Part shown: piece by piece, positions 37,322 to 46,993 of the stretch
How the letters are laid out: each line of letters opens with the position of its first letter
Position numbering within the stretch: position 1 is the first letter of the stretch
Made by a program: the position numbers and the translations under genes
The notes under the pieces: generated by a model
What the model was told of the DNA's origin: nothing
What the model saw: only the letters and a program-made list of their open reading frames with translations
Database searches by the model: none
Source: Phenylobacterium aquaticum
Lineage (GTDB): Bacteria; Pseudomonadota; Alphaproteobacteria; Caulobacterales; Caulobacteraceae
Length of the DNA: 60,332 nucleotides
Direction of reading: 5' to 3'
NCBI GenBank assembly: GCA_947378305.1
Contig: CANCJJ010000015.1
Coordinates: 1-60,332, forward strand

Positions 37322-39718
37322 TTAAAAGCTGAAGGCTTGTGTGCCGGTGACCGTCATTGTGTCCGAGGTCAGGAAGGGCATGGTGGTCTTGTTCCGGGAG
37401 GGCAGGGGCTTGGCCGTCGCGGGCCAGCTGTCCGTGCGGGCTCCATAGCGCACCGTAATCCGTCCCGGGCCGACCGGGCGGAAGGTCAGGGTCACCCCCT
37501 GTGGCATGGCGGACAGCCGCACACGCGCCCACTGACCCGGCTTGTCGAACAGGGCGATGGCTTGACCATTGATCTTCGTCCCTGAAACCAGGGTGTCACT
37601 CTGGATGTCCAGGCTGAGGCCACTGACACCTGCGGGTGGCTGAATGTGCAGGCTCTGGTTGCCATCGGGCTGGAGGGTCAGGGTCATGTCCGTGGCCTCA
37701 AACGGCACGCTTCGGGTCGGGGCGGACCATAGCGGGGCCTTGTCCAGGATCGGCAGGGTGACCTTGCCCAGGGGGCCGCCGTCATCGATCAGGGCGTTTT
37801 TCGTCCAGGCGGGCAGGGTGGCCTGGCTGGAGACCCGCTGGGCCTTGCCCGTCCCGGCATCGACTACATAGCTGATCAAGGTGGCTTGCGGGTGGCGGGC
37901 GGTCCAGGGCGGCAGGAACCGCACCATGGCCGTGACCGTCAGACCGGCGACAATCAGGCCCAGACCTGCCATCAGCGGCTTGAGGTCGTGGGCCTCGGCG
38001 TCCGCCAGGGGCCAGACCAGCATGGCGGCAATCCAGACAAACAGGCCCAGCAGTTCCGGCAGGTCGAGGCCCAGAAAAATCCCGTGGGCAAAACCGAGCA
38101 GCCAGCCCAGGGCCGGAATGGAAATCAGGGCCACGGGCAGTATCCGGACCAGCGACCCGGGCGAGCGCCCCAGGCTCGACAGGCCGAAACCCAGGCTGGC
38201 CAGGGTCAGGGGCCAGACGATCAAAAAGGCCGTAGCCGGAGCCAGGGCCTGGAGCAGGGTTCCGGCAATGACTCCGGTCATGAGCACCCCGGCCCAGCCC
38301 GCCTCAGGGCTGATCTTGCGATCAAAGGACAGACCGCCAATGGCCGCCGCCGCCAGGCCCAGAACCAGGGCGGGCATATCTGTCCCAAGGACCGACGGCA
38401 GGGCCCCCAGGACCAGGGCTCCGCCAATGGCCCAAAGCCGGGGTCGAGCGCGTCCGGCAAGACCTGCCACGGCCAGCAAGGCCCCAAGCCCCACCAGCAG
38501 AAGGGCGATTTCCCATCGCGTGACCTGGGCCAGAAGCTGCCTCTGTTCCAGAAAGCCATAGCCCGCCCCGGTACCGCGCCGGATCAGGTGCATCAGGCCC
38601 GCACTAACGAGCAGGAGGTAGACGGCGGCCCCGCTGCCGCGAAGAATGTCCGGCGCAATCAGTCTTCCGGCCTGCCTGTGCCGCATCAAGCCCAGGGCCA
38701 GAAGCCCAGCGGCCAGGATCAGCACCCCCCAGCCCGCCCAGAGCGGATAGGCCAGGATCTGCTTGCCGAAGGTATTGGCATAGACGGCATCCCCGCCTTT
38801 TTTCGGCAGGTCCTTGGCGAAGGCAATCGCCCGGGTGGCCGCCAGGGCCTGATCGCCCATGTGTTGCAGGCTTCCCTGTTCCAGATTGTCGCTGGTGGAG
38901 GATGGCGCGTGATAGTCAAACTGGCGGCCGATGAAGGCAAGGTTCAGCCCGGTAAGGCCTGCGGCCCGCGAGACGGTGAAGTCCGTGTCATTCGGCATTT
39001 TCGAATAGAGATAAACCGCCAGGGAGGACGATGCCGGACGGTTCGATGCCTTGGCAAACAGGTCGATCAAAGCCCCGTTGCCGGGTCCCGTCTGGAACAT
39101 CTGGGCCAGCCCGCCCCCGCCCCGGGTTTCCATGTTCAGAACAATGCCTGCGTGTCTGGCCAGGGGGTCCTGACCGAAGAAACCCTCGGCCCCGAGGAGC
39201 CCCGCCTCCTCGCCGTCGGTGATCAGCAGGATGACATCCCGAACCGGTGGACCTTCCAGCTTGATGGCGCGGATGATTTCCAGTGCCGCCGAAACTCCCG
39301 CCGCATCGTCGGCCGCGCCGGGCGATCCTGGAACGCTGTCATAATGGGTCATCAGGACCAGGGCCGGGGCTGTTGGGTCCTGCCCGGGAAGGACCCCAAC
39401 CAGATTTTCGACCGTGGCCCCCAAAATGACCGGGGTCTTGCTGCGGGGCGTGCGCCGGATGACCTCTGCGCGCTGCACCCGGGGGGACAGGCCCTCTGTG
39501 CGCATCCTCAGGAGCAGATAGTCGCGAACTGCGGCATTGGCGGCAGAGCCAATTGGATGAGGGGTCCGGGCGATCACCCGGTCGTCGATCATGGCGCGCC
39601 CGGCGGAGAAGGCGTCGGCCGGAGCCTGGGCGGTCTTTGGGGCAGGGGTCTGGTTCGCCGACCAGCCCAGGGCGATTGCAGCCAAGAGGCTCAGGCCAAG
39701 GGCCAGGATTTTCCGCAT
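37322..39718 (-). CDS. M28-family membrane metallopeptidase
   Basis: The 798-residue protein has a signal peptide or anchor (ILALGLSLLAAIALGWSA) and an M28 zinc aminopeptidase domain at about 60-300. Zinc ligands lie in MTHYDSV, GAADDAAG and TDGEEAGLLG. About eight membrane helices and a C-terminal beta-rich region follow. The layout matches the Fxna/ERMP1-like M28 group. It should cleave peptides on the periplasmic side; the physiological substrate is unknown. It lies between ctrA and arsC. Confidence 0.9.
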   Translation of the reverse strand: MRKILALGLSLLAAIALGWSANQTPAPKTAQAPADAFSAGRAMIDDRVIARTPHPIGSAANAAVRDYLLLRMRTEGLSPRVQRAEVIRRTPRSKTPVILGATVENLVGVLPGQDPTAPALVLMTHYDSVPGSPGAADDAAGVSAALEIIRAIKLEGPPVRDVILLITDGEEAGLLGAEGFFGQDPLARHAGIVLNMETRGGGGLAQMFQTGPGNGALIDLFAKASNRPASSSLAVYLYSKMPNDTDFTVSRAAGLTGLNLAFIGRQFDYHAPSSTSDNLEQGSLQHMGDQALAATRAIAFAKDLPKKGGDAVYANTFGKQILAYPLWAGWGVLILAAGLLALGLMRHRQAGRLIAPDILRGSGAAVYLLLVSAGLMHLIRRGTGAGYGFLEQRQLLAQVTRWEIALLLVGLGALLAVAGLAGRARPRLWAIGGALVLGALPSVLGTDMPALVLGLAAAAIGGLSFDRKISPEAGWAGVLMTGVIAGTLLQALAPATAFLIVWPLTLASLGFGLSSLGRSPGSLVRILPVALISIPALGWLLGFAHGIFLGLDLPELLGLFVWIAAMLVWPLADAEAHDLKPLMAGLGLIVAGLTVTAMVRFLPPWTARHPQATLISYVVDAGTGKAQRVSSQATLPAWTKNALIDDGGPLGKVTLPILDKAPLWSAPTRSVPFEATDMTLTLQPDGNQSLHIQPPAGVSGLSLDIQSDTLVSGTKINGQAIALFDKPGQWARVRLSAMPQGVTLTFRPVGPGRITVRYGARTDSWPATAKPLPSRNKTTMPFLTSDTMTVTGTQAFSF

Positions 39719-39767
39719 AGCTTTCCGTCCCCGATTTCAATGCCCCTAGCCTAGGGCAAAAGCGTCT

Positions 39768-39800
39768 TGAAACAAGAACGCCCGCCGGGGAGGGCGGGCG
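39768..39800 (-). terminator. Terminator hairpin downstream of ctrA
   Basis: CGCCCGCC and GGCGGGCG form an 8-bp GC-rich stem with a 6-base loop, 30 bases after the ctrA stop. On the minus strand it is followed by the T-rich GTTCTTGTTTC. Confidence 0.7.
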
Positions 39801-39829
39801 CTGTCGTCACTCCTGGTGTCGATGGGGCC

Positions 39830-40525
39830 TTAGGCGGCCGCCTGGCCTTCCATGGGATCACGCAGGACATAGCCCCGGCCCCAGACCGTTTCGATATGGT
39901 GCTGGCCCTCTGCCGCTGCGGCCAGCTTCTTGCGCAGCTTGCAGATAAAGACGTCGATGATCTTCAGTTCGGGCTCGTCCATGCCGCCATAAAGGTGGTT
40001 CAGGAACATTTCCTTGGTCAGGGTCGTGCCCTTGCGAAGGGAGAGGAGCTCCAGCATCTGGTATTCCTTGCCGGTCAGGTGGACGCGGTGATTGTTCACC
40101 TCAACCGTCTTGGCATCGAGATTCACCAGAATGTCGCCCGTCCGGATCACGGACTGGGAATGGCCCTTGGAGCGACGGATCACCGCATGAATGCGGGCGA
40201 CGAGTTCATCCTTGTGGAAGGGCTTGGTCAGATAGTCGTCAGCGCCACCGCCGAGAGTCTTGACCTTGGTGTCGATTTCCGTCGAGCCGGACAGGATCAT
40301 GATCGGCGTATTGATCCGGCCAACCCGCAGGTTGCGCAGGACATCCATGCCATTCATGTCCGGCAGGTTGAGGTCCAGGAGGATGAGATCGTAGTCATAG
40401 ATCTTGCCCAGATCCACGCCTTCCTCGCCGAGGTCCGTGGTATAGACATTGAACCCTTCGGACTTCAGCATGAGCTCGATGCTCTGGGCTGTTGCGCTAT
40501 CGTCTTCGATCAACAGTACGCGCAT
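39830..40525 (-). CDS. ctrA: Cell-cycle master response regulator CtrA
   Basis: CtrA is the OmpR-type regulator that represses replication initiation and activates flagellar, division and methylation genes in Caulobacter. The 231-residue protein has acidic residues at 7-9, phospho-acceptor Asp51 (LLDLNLPDM), Lys in TKPFHKDE, and a winged-helix domain containing [17 protein letters not shown]. It ends in Ala-Ala-Ala, fitting the C-terminal ClpXP degron known in this protein. ATG 40525 follows AGGAGG; an upstream in-frame start (40588) has no family similarity. Its upstream region has eight GAnTC sites. Confidence 0.98.
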   Translation of the reverse strand: MRVLLIEDDSATAQSIELMLKSEGFNVYTTDLGEEGVDLGKIYDYDLILLDLNLPDMNGMDVLRNLRVGRINTPIMILSGSTEIDTKVKTLGGGADDYLTKPFHKDELVARIHAVIRRSKGHSQSVIRTGDILVNLDAKTVEVNNHRVHLTGKEYQMLELLSLRKGTTLTKEMFLNHLYGGMDEPELKIIDVFICKLRKKLAAAAEGQHHIETVWGRGYVLRDPMEGQAAA

Positions 40526-40846
40526 GCGAACCTCCTCAACCGTCACAACGGACCCGCCAACCGGAATCCGAAGAGTCCCCGCCAGCATTTGCGAGCGGGT
40601 CGAATCGGGGCCGTCCGGAGCAGTCTTGCAACGTCTGTCCGGCCTCGCAGCGAATCGTTAACCCTATTCGGGAATCAGCGGCAAGCGGGCTTGCGAATCA
40701 GATGTCTGTGATCAGTTGAATCTTTTGTGATTGGACAGATTGGCCGAAGCAGGAATCGCCGCTCGGTCAGGGCGGCGATCTCGAAAAGCCCCGAATTTGC
40801 GATGAAATAAGTCTCTGAACTGGTTCTTCCACCAGAAGGTCATCAT
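40526..40846 (-). promoter_or_regulatory. ctrA upstream region with eight GAnTC (CcrM) sites
   Basis: This 321-bp gap lies between divergent ctrA and the small 102-residue gene and contains no ORF I can support. GAnTC sites start at 40564, 40573, 40602, 40652, 40672, 40695, 40718 and 40753. In C. crescentus, methylation of a GAnTC in ctrA P1 links transcription to replication-fork passage. Only a half CtrA site (TTAA at 40658) is seen, so direct autoregulation is not shown by a full box. Confidence 0.75.
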
Positions 40847-41155
40847 ATGTCTGCAAGTCAGGGCGGTGGTCCTGACGCCGTCCGGTCGGGTCTAATCAGG
40901 AGCCAGGGTGTGAAATCAGCGGTGGTTATGTTTCCAAACTGGCCTGCCTTGGCGGAGTCCGGGGCCGGGACTTGTGATGACGAACTTATCGACCTGGCGG
41001 ATTTTTCGGCCCCCGTTGAGCGGTCCGCCCCCGGCCCGCTGGACCTCGGCAATGAGGTCCGCCGCCATCCTGGCCTCGCAATCGGCCTGTCGGTGGCCCT
41101 GGGTGTGGGGCTGGGTTACCTGCTGGGCCAGGTTCGCTCCCATCCCTCGCGATAA
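40847..41155 (+). CDS. Small membrane-anchored protein of unknown function between ctrA and fliI
   Basis: The 102-residue ORF has a polar N-terminus with an acidic middle (CDDELIDLADF). Near the C-terminus a single membrane segment is preceded by a basic patch (VRRHPGLAIGLSVALGVGLGYL), reminiscent of DUF883-type C-terminal anchors. AGAAGG stands 6 bases before ATG 40847. It diverges from ctrA and lies on the same strand as fliI. Function unknown; a real but fast-evolving gene is likely, not certain. Confidence 0.6.
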   Translation: MSASQGGGPDAVRSGLIRSQGVKSAVVMFPNWPALAESGAGTCDDELIDLADFSAPVERSAPGPLDLGNEVRRHPGLAIGLSVALGVGLGYLLGQVRSHPSR

Positions 41156-41179
41156 TATCCTGCCCTGCCCCGGGAAATC

Positions 41180-41194
41180 TTAAGCCGGGATTAA
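41180..41194 (+). promoter_or_regulatory. CtrA box TTAA-N7-TTAA upstream of fliI
   Basis: TTAA at 41180 and TTAA at 41191 are separated by exactly 7 bases (GCCGGGA), a perfect match to the Caulobacter CtrA consensus. It lies 50 bp before the fliI start. GAnTC sites occur at 41206 and 41234. CtrA activation of fliIJ is inferred. Confidence 0.8.
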
Positions 41195-41243
41195 GCCTGT
41201 TCGCTGAGTCTCCAAACTTCACCCCTGCCTTGGGATTCGTCGT

Positions 41244-42578
41244 TTGGACAACCTGGTCGCTGCCGTAAAAACCATTGAGCCGACGGTTATGACCGGACGG
41301 GTGGCGGCGGTGAACGGCATGCTGATCGAGGCGCGGGGCGGCATGACGCGCCTGGCGGTTGGCGCGCGGGTGGAGATCACCCGGCGGGATGCTGGCCCGC
41401 TGGCCGCAGAGGTGGTCGGGTTTCGTGAAACCCGGGCCCTGCTTATGCCCTTTGGTCCCGTTGAAGGCGTGGCGCCAGGCGCTGAGATCCGCATTGATGC
41501 TCAAGGCAGCGCCGTCTACCCGACCACGGCCTGGCTCGGCCGGATCATAAATGCTTTTGGCGAGCCCATCGACGGTAAGGGCCCGCTGCACAAGGGTCCG
41601 GTGGGCTATCCCCTCCGCGCCGCGCCACCCTCCGCCCACGCACGCGGGCGGGTCGGACCGCGTCTGGACCTTGGGGTCCGGTCCATGAATGTCTTCACCA
41701 CCTGTTGCCGGGGCCAGCGCCTGGGCGTGTTTGCGGGATCGGGCGTCGGCAAGTCCGTCCTGCTGTCCATGCTGGCGCGTCAGGCCAGCTGCGATGCCGT
41801 CGTCGTCGGCCTGATCGGCGAACGGGGCCGTGAGGTGCGCGAATTCATCGAGGAGACCCTGGGCGAAGCGGGCTTGCGCCGGGCCATCGTCGTCGTGGCG
41901 ACCTCCGATGAGCCTGCCCTAAAGCGCCGTCAGGCCGCCTATCTGACCATGGCCATCGCTGAATTCTTGCGCGACCAGAATCTCGAAGTCCTGTGCCTGA
42001 TGGATTCCGTCACCCGCTTTGCCATGGCCCAGCGCGAAATCGGCCTAGCCTCTGGCGAGCCACCGACCACCAAGGGCTATACGCCAACCGTATTTTCCGA
42101 ACTCCCCAAGCTGCTGGAGCGGGCAGGCCCAGGCCCCGTCCGGGCAGACGGCACCACAGCCGGTCCCATTACCGGCCTCTTCACCGTGCTGGTGGATGGC
42201 GATGACTATAACGAGCCGATTGCCGATGCGGTCCGGGGGATTCTCGACGGTCACATCGTCATGGAGCGCGCCATTGCTGAGCGGGGGCGGTTTCCGGCGA
42301 TCAATGTCCTGAAGTCCATCAGCCGAACCATGCCCGCCTGTCAGGAAGTCCCCGAGCGTGAGGTGGTCAAGGACGCCCGGCAGGTCATGTCGGCCTATGC
42401 CAATATGGAAGAACTTATCCGGATCGGTGCCTACCGTATGGGGGCCGATCCCATGGTGGATCGCGCGATCCAGCTCAATCCCGCCATTGAAGGCTTTCTG
42501 GGCCAGGACAAGGACGAGGTCACGAGCCTTGAAGACAGCTTTGCCCAACTGGCCCAGATTCTGACCCAGGCTGGCTAA
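41244..42578 (+). CDS. fliI: Flagellar type III export ATPase FliI
   Basis: FliI is the hexameric ATPase of the flagellar export apparatus at the cytoplasmic base. The 444-residue protein has an F1-like N-domain, Walker A GSGVGKS (residues about 165-171), [13 protein letters not shown], the Walker B segment [17 protein letters not shown] and ERAGPG. The start is probably TTG 41244, giving [14 protein letters not shown]; no ATG is available upstream. It overlaps fliJ by one base (TAATG). A CtrA box precedes it. Confidence 0.95.
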   Translation: MDNLVAAVKTIEPTVMTGRVAAVNGMLIEARGGMTRLAVGARVEITRRDAGPLAAEVVGFRETRALLMPFGPVEGVAPGAEIRIDAQGSAVYPTTAWLGRIINAFGEPIDGKGPLHKGPVGYPLRAAPPSAHARGRVGPRLDLGVRSMNVFTTCCRGQRLGVFAGSGVGKSVLLSMLARQASCDAVVVGLIGERGREVREFIEETLGEAGLRRAIVVVATSDEPALKRRQAAYLTMAIAEFLRDQNLEVLCLMDSVTRFAMAQREIGLASGEPPTTKGYTPTVFSELPKLLERAGPGPVRADGTTAGPITGLFTVLVDGDDYNEPIADAVRGILDGHIVMERAIAERGRFPAINVLKSISRTMPACQEVPEREVVKDARQVMSAYANMEELIRIGAYRMGADPMVDRAIQLNPAIEGFLGQDKDEVTSLEDSFAQLAQILTQAG

Positions 42579-43015
42579 TGAGCTGGGCAGAGAGTCTGAT
42601 CAAACTGGCTAATTATGAGCTGGAGGCCCTTCAGAAGCGGGTCGCAGAGGTGGCGAGGCGTCGGGTCCAGGCTGAAATGGCCCTAGCCCTGCTGGAGGCT
42701 ACCGCCGAGGCGGAGTCGGACTATGCCAAGTCTAACCCTGAGGCCAGCCTCTATCATGCCGACTTCCTGGCGGGCATGCGCCAGCGAAAGGCTGACGCCC
42801 TGGTCCAGCTTGGTCGGATTGAAGTTGAGGAAGCCGGGGCCCGCGATGCTCTGGCTGAGGCCTTCGAAGTGCAAAAGAAATACGAACTCGTGGCTCAGAA
42901 CCAGCGACTGGCCCATGCCCGCGAGCTGGCCCGGCGGGAAAATGCGGAACTGGATGAGATCGGCTTGCGAGCTGCCCGAAGCCAGGGGCCAAAGGCGGGC
43001 CCCAGTCTGCGCTGA
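42578..43015 (+). CDS. fliJ: Flagellar export protein FliJ
   Basis: FliJ is the stalk-like coiled-coil subunit that couples the FliI hexamer to the FlhA export gate. The 145-residue protein is almost entirely helical, with heptad-like LANYELEALQKRVAEVARRR at the start and a charged coiled coil throughout. Sequence conservation is low in this family, so position directly after fliI and the coiled-coil profile carry most of the weight. It shares a one-base overlap with fliI. Confidence 0.88.
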   Translation: MSWAESLIKLANYELEALQKRVAEVARRRVQAEMALALLEATAEAESDYAKSNPEASLYHADFLAGMRQRKADALVQLGRIEVEEAGARDALAEAFEVQKKYELVAQNQRLAHARELARRENAELDEIGLRAARSQGPKAGPSLR

Positions 43016-43023
43016 TTTGAAGG

Positions 43024-43386
43024 TCAGGCCTTCGGGGTCTGCTCGTCGGTCGCCAGACGGATGGCATGCAGGTCATCGCTGAGCCGGAACAGGGCGACAT
43101 AGAGCTCGCAAAATGACCGCCACAGGAGGGTCATGGCCGCGATCACCAGCAGCCCTCCCGCCATGACACCCAGGGCCAGGAAAATGCCCCAGGGCAATTG
43201 CTCGCGCAGGGCAACGCCTACGGCGGCCCCCATGAACCCAAAGGCAATCAGGGCAATAATCCCCAGACCCGACCAATAGATCAGGTGAATGACCTGATTG
43301 GTCACCAGGCGCTCAAAGGTCAGCAGGTCCCACACCAGCGAGAGGCTGAGCTTACCATTCGGCGATGTCTGTCTTGGTTGACGCAT
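43024..43386 (-). CDS. DUF4282 membrane protein
   Basis: The 120-residue protein has LLTFERLVTNQVIHLIYWSGL followed by two membrane helices and ends with SFCELYVALFRLSDDLHAIR, the DUF4282 pattern. Function is unknown. It converges on fliJ, from which it is separated by 8 bases, and lies downstream of flhA in the same orientation, 107 bases away. Membership of the flagellar transcript is not shown. Confidence 0.8.
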   Translation of the reverse strand: MRQPRQTSPNGKLSLSLVWDLLTFERLVTNQVIHLIYWSGLGIIALIAFGFMGAAVGVALREQLPWGIFLALGVMAGGLLVIAAMTLLWRSFCELYVALFRLSDDLHAIRLATDEQTPKA

Positions 43387-43493
43387 GGAAATCTCAAGTC
43401 CTGGCCGGATTGGCCAATTTAAAAACCGCTACCAGCCGAAGGGCCGCCCGGCAACGGGGCAAAGCGCGTCCGCGCCCGCCTGCCGGGCACCGA

Positions 43494-45587
43494 TCAGATC
43501 ATTCCGACCGTCCGAAGCCGGGCCCTGGGATGGACCTCGTTTTGGCTCATGACGGGAGTCTGTACCCTGAAACGCTCGATAATCGACCTGACATAGGGGC
43601 GAATGGCCGGGCTGGTCAGCAGAACAGGGGTGTCCCCCGCCTGGGCAGCCCGCTCAAAGACTTCACTCACGGCGCGAATGAAATCCTGCAGTCGGGAGGG
43701 AGCCATGGCCAGTTGCTTCTCGTCGCCCATACCGATCAGGGAGTCGCTGAAGGCATTTTCCCAGTCCGCCGACATGGTCACGATGGGCAGGCTGCCGTCT
43801 TCCCCGCGGTGAACAAACGAAATCTGTCGCGCCAGCCGGGCCCGGACCTGTTCGACAAGGACGGTGATGGACTGGGTATGGGGGGCCGCCTCGCCAATGC
43901 CTTCCAGAATGGAGGCCAGGTCTCGTATCGAAACCCGCTCGCGCAAAAGGGCCTGCAGGACCCGCTGGACCGTCGTCATGGAGACAATGCTGGGGATCAG
44001 GTCCTCGACCAGCTTCTTCTGTTCCTGGGGCAGGTCTTTCAGAAGTTTCTGAACTTCCGAATAGGACAGGAGCTCCGGCATGTTCTCCTTGAGGATCTCG
44101 GTCAGGTGGGTGGTGAGCACCGTCGCCGGGTCGACAATCGTATAACCCTGGAAGGCCGCTTCCTCGCGCAGGCCCTCGTCGATCCAGGTCGCTGGCAGGC
44201 CAAAGGCGGGTTCGCGCATGTGTTCGCCGGGCAGGTCGACCTGTCCCCCGCGCGGGTCCATGGCCATAAGGCTGCCCAGTCGGACCTCGCCGACGCCCGC
44301 CTCCATCTCCTTGATCCGGATCATGTAGGCCTGAGGATTCAGGCGCATATTGTCGAGAATGCGCACCGCCGGCATGACAAAACCAAAGTCAGCGGCGAGG
44401 GTCTTGCGCAGGGCCTTGATCTGATCCGTCAGGCGGCGTCCTTCCAGATCATTGATCAGGGGCAGGAGGCCATAGCCCAGTTCGATCTTGATCTCGTCAA
44501 TGGCCAGGGTCTGGCTGATGGGCTCGTCGACCAGGGGCGTTGCAGCGCCTGCGAGTTCCAGGTCACTGGTCTCTGGCTTGTTGACGGGATGAGATCTGCG
44601 CCAGGCCAGGGCTCCGGCGCCCATGGCCAGAAGCGCAAAGGGAATGATCGGCATGCCCGGGATCAGGGCAATCACCCCCGAGGCGGCGGACACCATGCCC
44701 AGGGCTACCGGGTTCATGGCCAGCTGGGCGACCAAGGCCTTGTCGGCTGAGCCATCAACCCCGGCCTTGGACACCAGGAAGCCTGCAGCGATCGAAATCA
44801 CGAGGGCCGGGATCTGGCTAACCAGTCCGTCACCCACGGTCATCAGGGTATAGGTAGAGGCGGCGGTGCCGAGGGGCAGCTTGTGCTGGACCACCCCGAT
44901 GATGATCCCGCCAATCACGTTGATGGCCACGATGATCAGGCCCGCGACCGCATCTCCCCGCACGAATTTCGACGCACCGTCCATGGCCCCGAAGAAGGTG
45001 GATTCCTGTTCCAGGTCCTTGCGTCGCCGCTTGGCTTCGGTTTCGTCAATCAGACCCGCGGAGAGGTCAGCATCAATGGCCATCTGCTTGCCGGGCATGG
45101 CGTCCAGGGTAAAACGGGCCGCGACTTCCGCGATCCGGCCAGAGCCCTTGGTAATCACGATGAAGTTCACAATGACCAGAATGGCAAAGACGATCAGGCC
45201 GATGGTGAAACTGCCACCCGTCATCAGCCGCCCGAAACTTTCAATGACCTTCCCGGCCCCGCCGGTGCCTTCCTGGCCGTGACCCAGGATCAAGCGTGTC
45301 GAGGCGACGTTCAGCGCGAGCCGGAACAGGGTCGTCACGAGGAGGACGGTCGGAAAGGCAGTGAATTCCAGGGGCCTGCGGATCAGCAGGGAGGTCATCA
45401 GGATCAGCACAGCCGAGGTCAGGGAGATCGCCAGGAGCCCGTCCAGCAAAAAGGCCGGGACAGGCAGGATCAGAAGGACAATGACCCCGATGACGCCTGT
45501 GGCCATGGCGACTTCGCCCTTGCCCAGCCAGCCCAGGACCGTGCCAGCCGTCGGGCGGGTGCCGCCAAAGAAACTCGTATCTGTCAC
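43494..45587 (-). CDS. flhA: Flagellar export gate protein FlhA
   Basis: FlhA is the large membrane component of the flagellar export gate. The 697-residue protein has eight N-terminal membrane helices, the conserved FHIPEP-type region (GKQMAIDADLSAGLIDETEA) and a cytoplasmic C-domain with HLTEILKENMPELLSY. The start is GTG 45587 (TDTSFFGGTRP), 10 bases after flbD. It is the last gene of the fliF run here. Confidence 0.97.
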   Translation of the reverse strand: MTDTSFFGGTRPTAGTVLGWLGKGEVAMATGVIGVIVLLILPVPAFLLDGLLAISLTSAVLILMTSLLIRRPLEFTAFPTVLLVTTLFRLALNVASTRLILGHGQEGTGGAGKVIESFGRLMTGGSFTIGLIVFAILVIVNFIVITKGSGRIAEVAARFTLDAMPGKQMAIDADLSAGLIDETEAKRRRKDLEQESTFFGAMDGASKFVRGDAVAGLIIVAINVIGGIIIGVVQHKLPLGTAASTYTLMTVGDGLVSQIPALVISIAAGFLVSKAGVDGSADKALVAQLAMNPVALGMVSAASGVIALIPGMPIIPFALLAMGAGALAWRRSHPVNKPETSDLELAGAATPLVDEPISQTLAIDEIKIELGYGLLPLINDLEGRRLTDQIKALRKTLAADFGFVMPAVRILDNMRLNPQAYMIRIKEMEAGVGEVRLGSLMAMDPRGGQVDLPGEHMREPAFGLPATWIDEGLREEAAFQGYTIVDPATVLTTHLTEILKENMPELLSYSEVQKLLKDLPQEQKKLVEDLIPSIVSMTTVQRVLQALLRERVSIRDLASILEGIGEAAPHTQSITVLVEQVRARLARQISFVHRGEDGSLPIVTMSADWENAFSDSLIGMGDEKQLAMAPSRLQDFIRAVSEVFERAAQAGDTPVLLTSPAIRPYVRSIIERFRVQTPVMSQNEVHPRARLRTVGMI

Positions 45588-45597
45588 AGGTCAGGCC

Positions 45598-46965
45598 TTA
45601 GGCGGCATGGGAGCCGAATTGCGGCATGGGAACACTGACCCCGGCATCGTTGTATTCCTTGAGCTTGTTGCGCAGGGTGCGAATGGAAATCCCCAGAATG
45701 GTTGCCGCGTGGGTCCGGTTGCCAAGGCAGTGGGTCAGGGTGTCGATGATCAACTGCTGTTCCATGGCCGCGACAGTCTGGCCAACCGAGGTGCGGGTTA
45801 CGGCCTCAGCGACGGTGGCGGCGGCCATGGCGGTCCGGCTTTCAGGGTCAGCCGACGCAAAGGGTTGGCCATCGGGCAGTCGAACGGCGGTCTCTTCGAT
45901 TTCCGGGCCGGACGCCAGCAGGACGGCCCTGTGCATGGCATTTTCCAGCTCGCGGACATTGCCGGGCCAGCGATGAATGGCCAGCCGCCGCCGGGCTTCG
46001 GCGGACAGGGGGCGTTCCGGCGCGCCATTGGCCGCGGCATATTTCTTCACGAAGAATTCGGCCAGGGCCAGAATATCCGCAGGCCGCTCGCGCAGGGCTG
46101 GCAGGCGCAGGTTGACGACGTTCAGACGATAGAGAAGGTCTTCCCGGAAGACGCCATCCTTCACCGCCTGAACCAGATCGCGGTTCGAAGTGGCCAGAAT
46201 GCGGATGTCCACCTTGACGGGCTGGGAGCCGCCCACCCGATCGATTTCGCGTTCCTGAATGGCGCGCAGCAGCTTGGCCTGGAGCCGGGCGTCCATTTCG
46301 GAAATTTCATCCAGCAGCAGGGTCCCGCCATTGGCCTCTTCAAACTTGCCGATCCGGCGGGCCAGAGCCCCGGTAAAGGCCCCCTTCTCGTGACCGAAGA
46401 GCTCGCTTTCCAGCAGGTTTTCCGGGATGGCCGCGCAGTTCACGGAAATGAAGGGGCGGCTTGCGCGACGGGATTTTTGATGGACATACCGGGCAATCAC
46501 TTCCTTGCCGGAGCCACTCTCGCCCGTAATCAGGATTGAGGCCTCGGAGGCGGCAATCTGGTCTGCCATGGCCAGCACGGCCTGCATGGCAGGATCGCGC
46601 ACCACCATGGGCTTATTGTCATCTGCAACCGCGGCCAGCACGGCGGCAATCATGGCGGCTTCAGGCGGGAGCGGTATGAATTCCTTGGCCCCGGCCCGGA
46701 TAGCATCGGCGGCCTTGCGGGCATCGGGATCGACCCCGCAGGCGACCACAGGCACGCGTATCCGCTCCGCCTCATTCGCAGCGATCAGGCCAGCAATGTC
46801 CAGGTCATAGTCGACGAGGAGCAGGTCTGCCCCCTGACCGGCCCGCAGGGCATGGGTTGCGGCCTCGATGGTCTCGACATGGCTAACCCGTGCCCCGGCC
46901 CCCATGGCCATTTTCACGGCGACGGTAAGCTGCCCATTCAATTTTCCAACGACCAGAAGCCGCAT
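45598..46965 (-). CDS. flbD: Sigma-54-dependent flagellar regulator FlbD
   Basis: FlbD activates late (class III/IV) flagellar genes with sigma-54 and represses the fliF promoter in Caulobacter. The 455-residue protein has a receiver-like N-domain, an AAA+ domain with Walker A GESGSGKE (148-155) and GAFTGA (195-200), and a Fis-type C-terminal helix-turn-helix ([16 protein letters not shown]). The receiver lacks the acidic pair near residues 7-10 (VVGKLNG), although Asp52 is present, so normal phosphorylation is doubtful; the FliX partner controls it in C. crescentus. No fliX was seen here. Confidence 0.95.
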   Translation of the reverse strand: MRLLVVGKLNGQLTVAVKMAMGAGARVSHVETIEAATHALRAGQGADLLLVDYDLDIAGLIAANEAERIRVPVVACGVDPDARKAADAIRAGAKEFIPLPPEAAMIAAVLAAVADDNKPMVVRDPAMQAVLAMADQIAASEASILITGESGSGKEVIARYVHQKSRRASRPFISVNCAAIPENLLESELFGHEKGAFTGALARRIGKFEEANGGTLLLDEISEMDARLQAKLLRAIQEREIDRVGGSQPVKVDIRILATSNRDLVQAVKDGVFREDLLYRLNVVNLRLPALRERPADILALAEFFVKKYAAANGAPERPLSAEARRRLAIHRWPGNVRELENAMHRAVLLASGPEIEETAVRLPDGQPFASADPESRTAMAAATVAEAVTRTSVGQTVAAMEQQLIIDTLTHCLGNRTHAATILGISIRTLRNKLKEYNDAGVSVPMPQFGSHAA

Positions 46966-46993
46966 GATCCATTCTCCTTATCGCCCACAGTCC

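Noticed and set aside
37886..39754. 622-codon plus-strand frame opposite the M28 peptidase
   Set aside because: It has no recognisable domain and is rich in Gly, Gln and Arg as expected from the reverse frame of a GC-rich gene; the minus strand has clear peptidase motifs.
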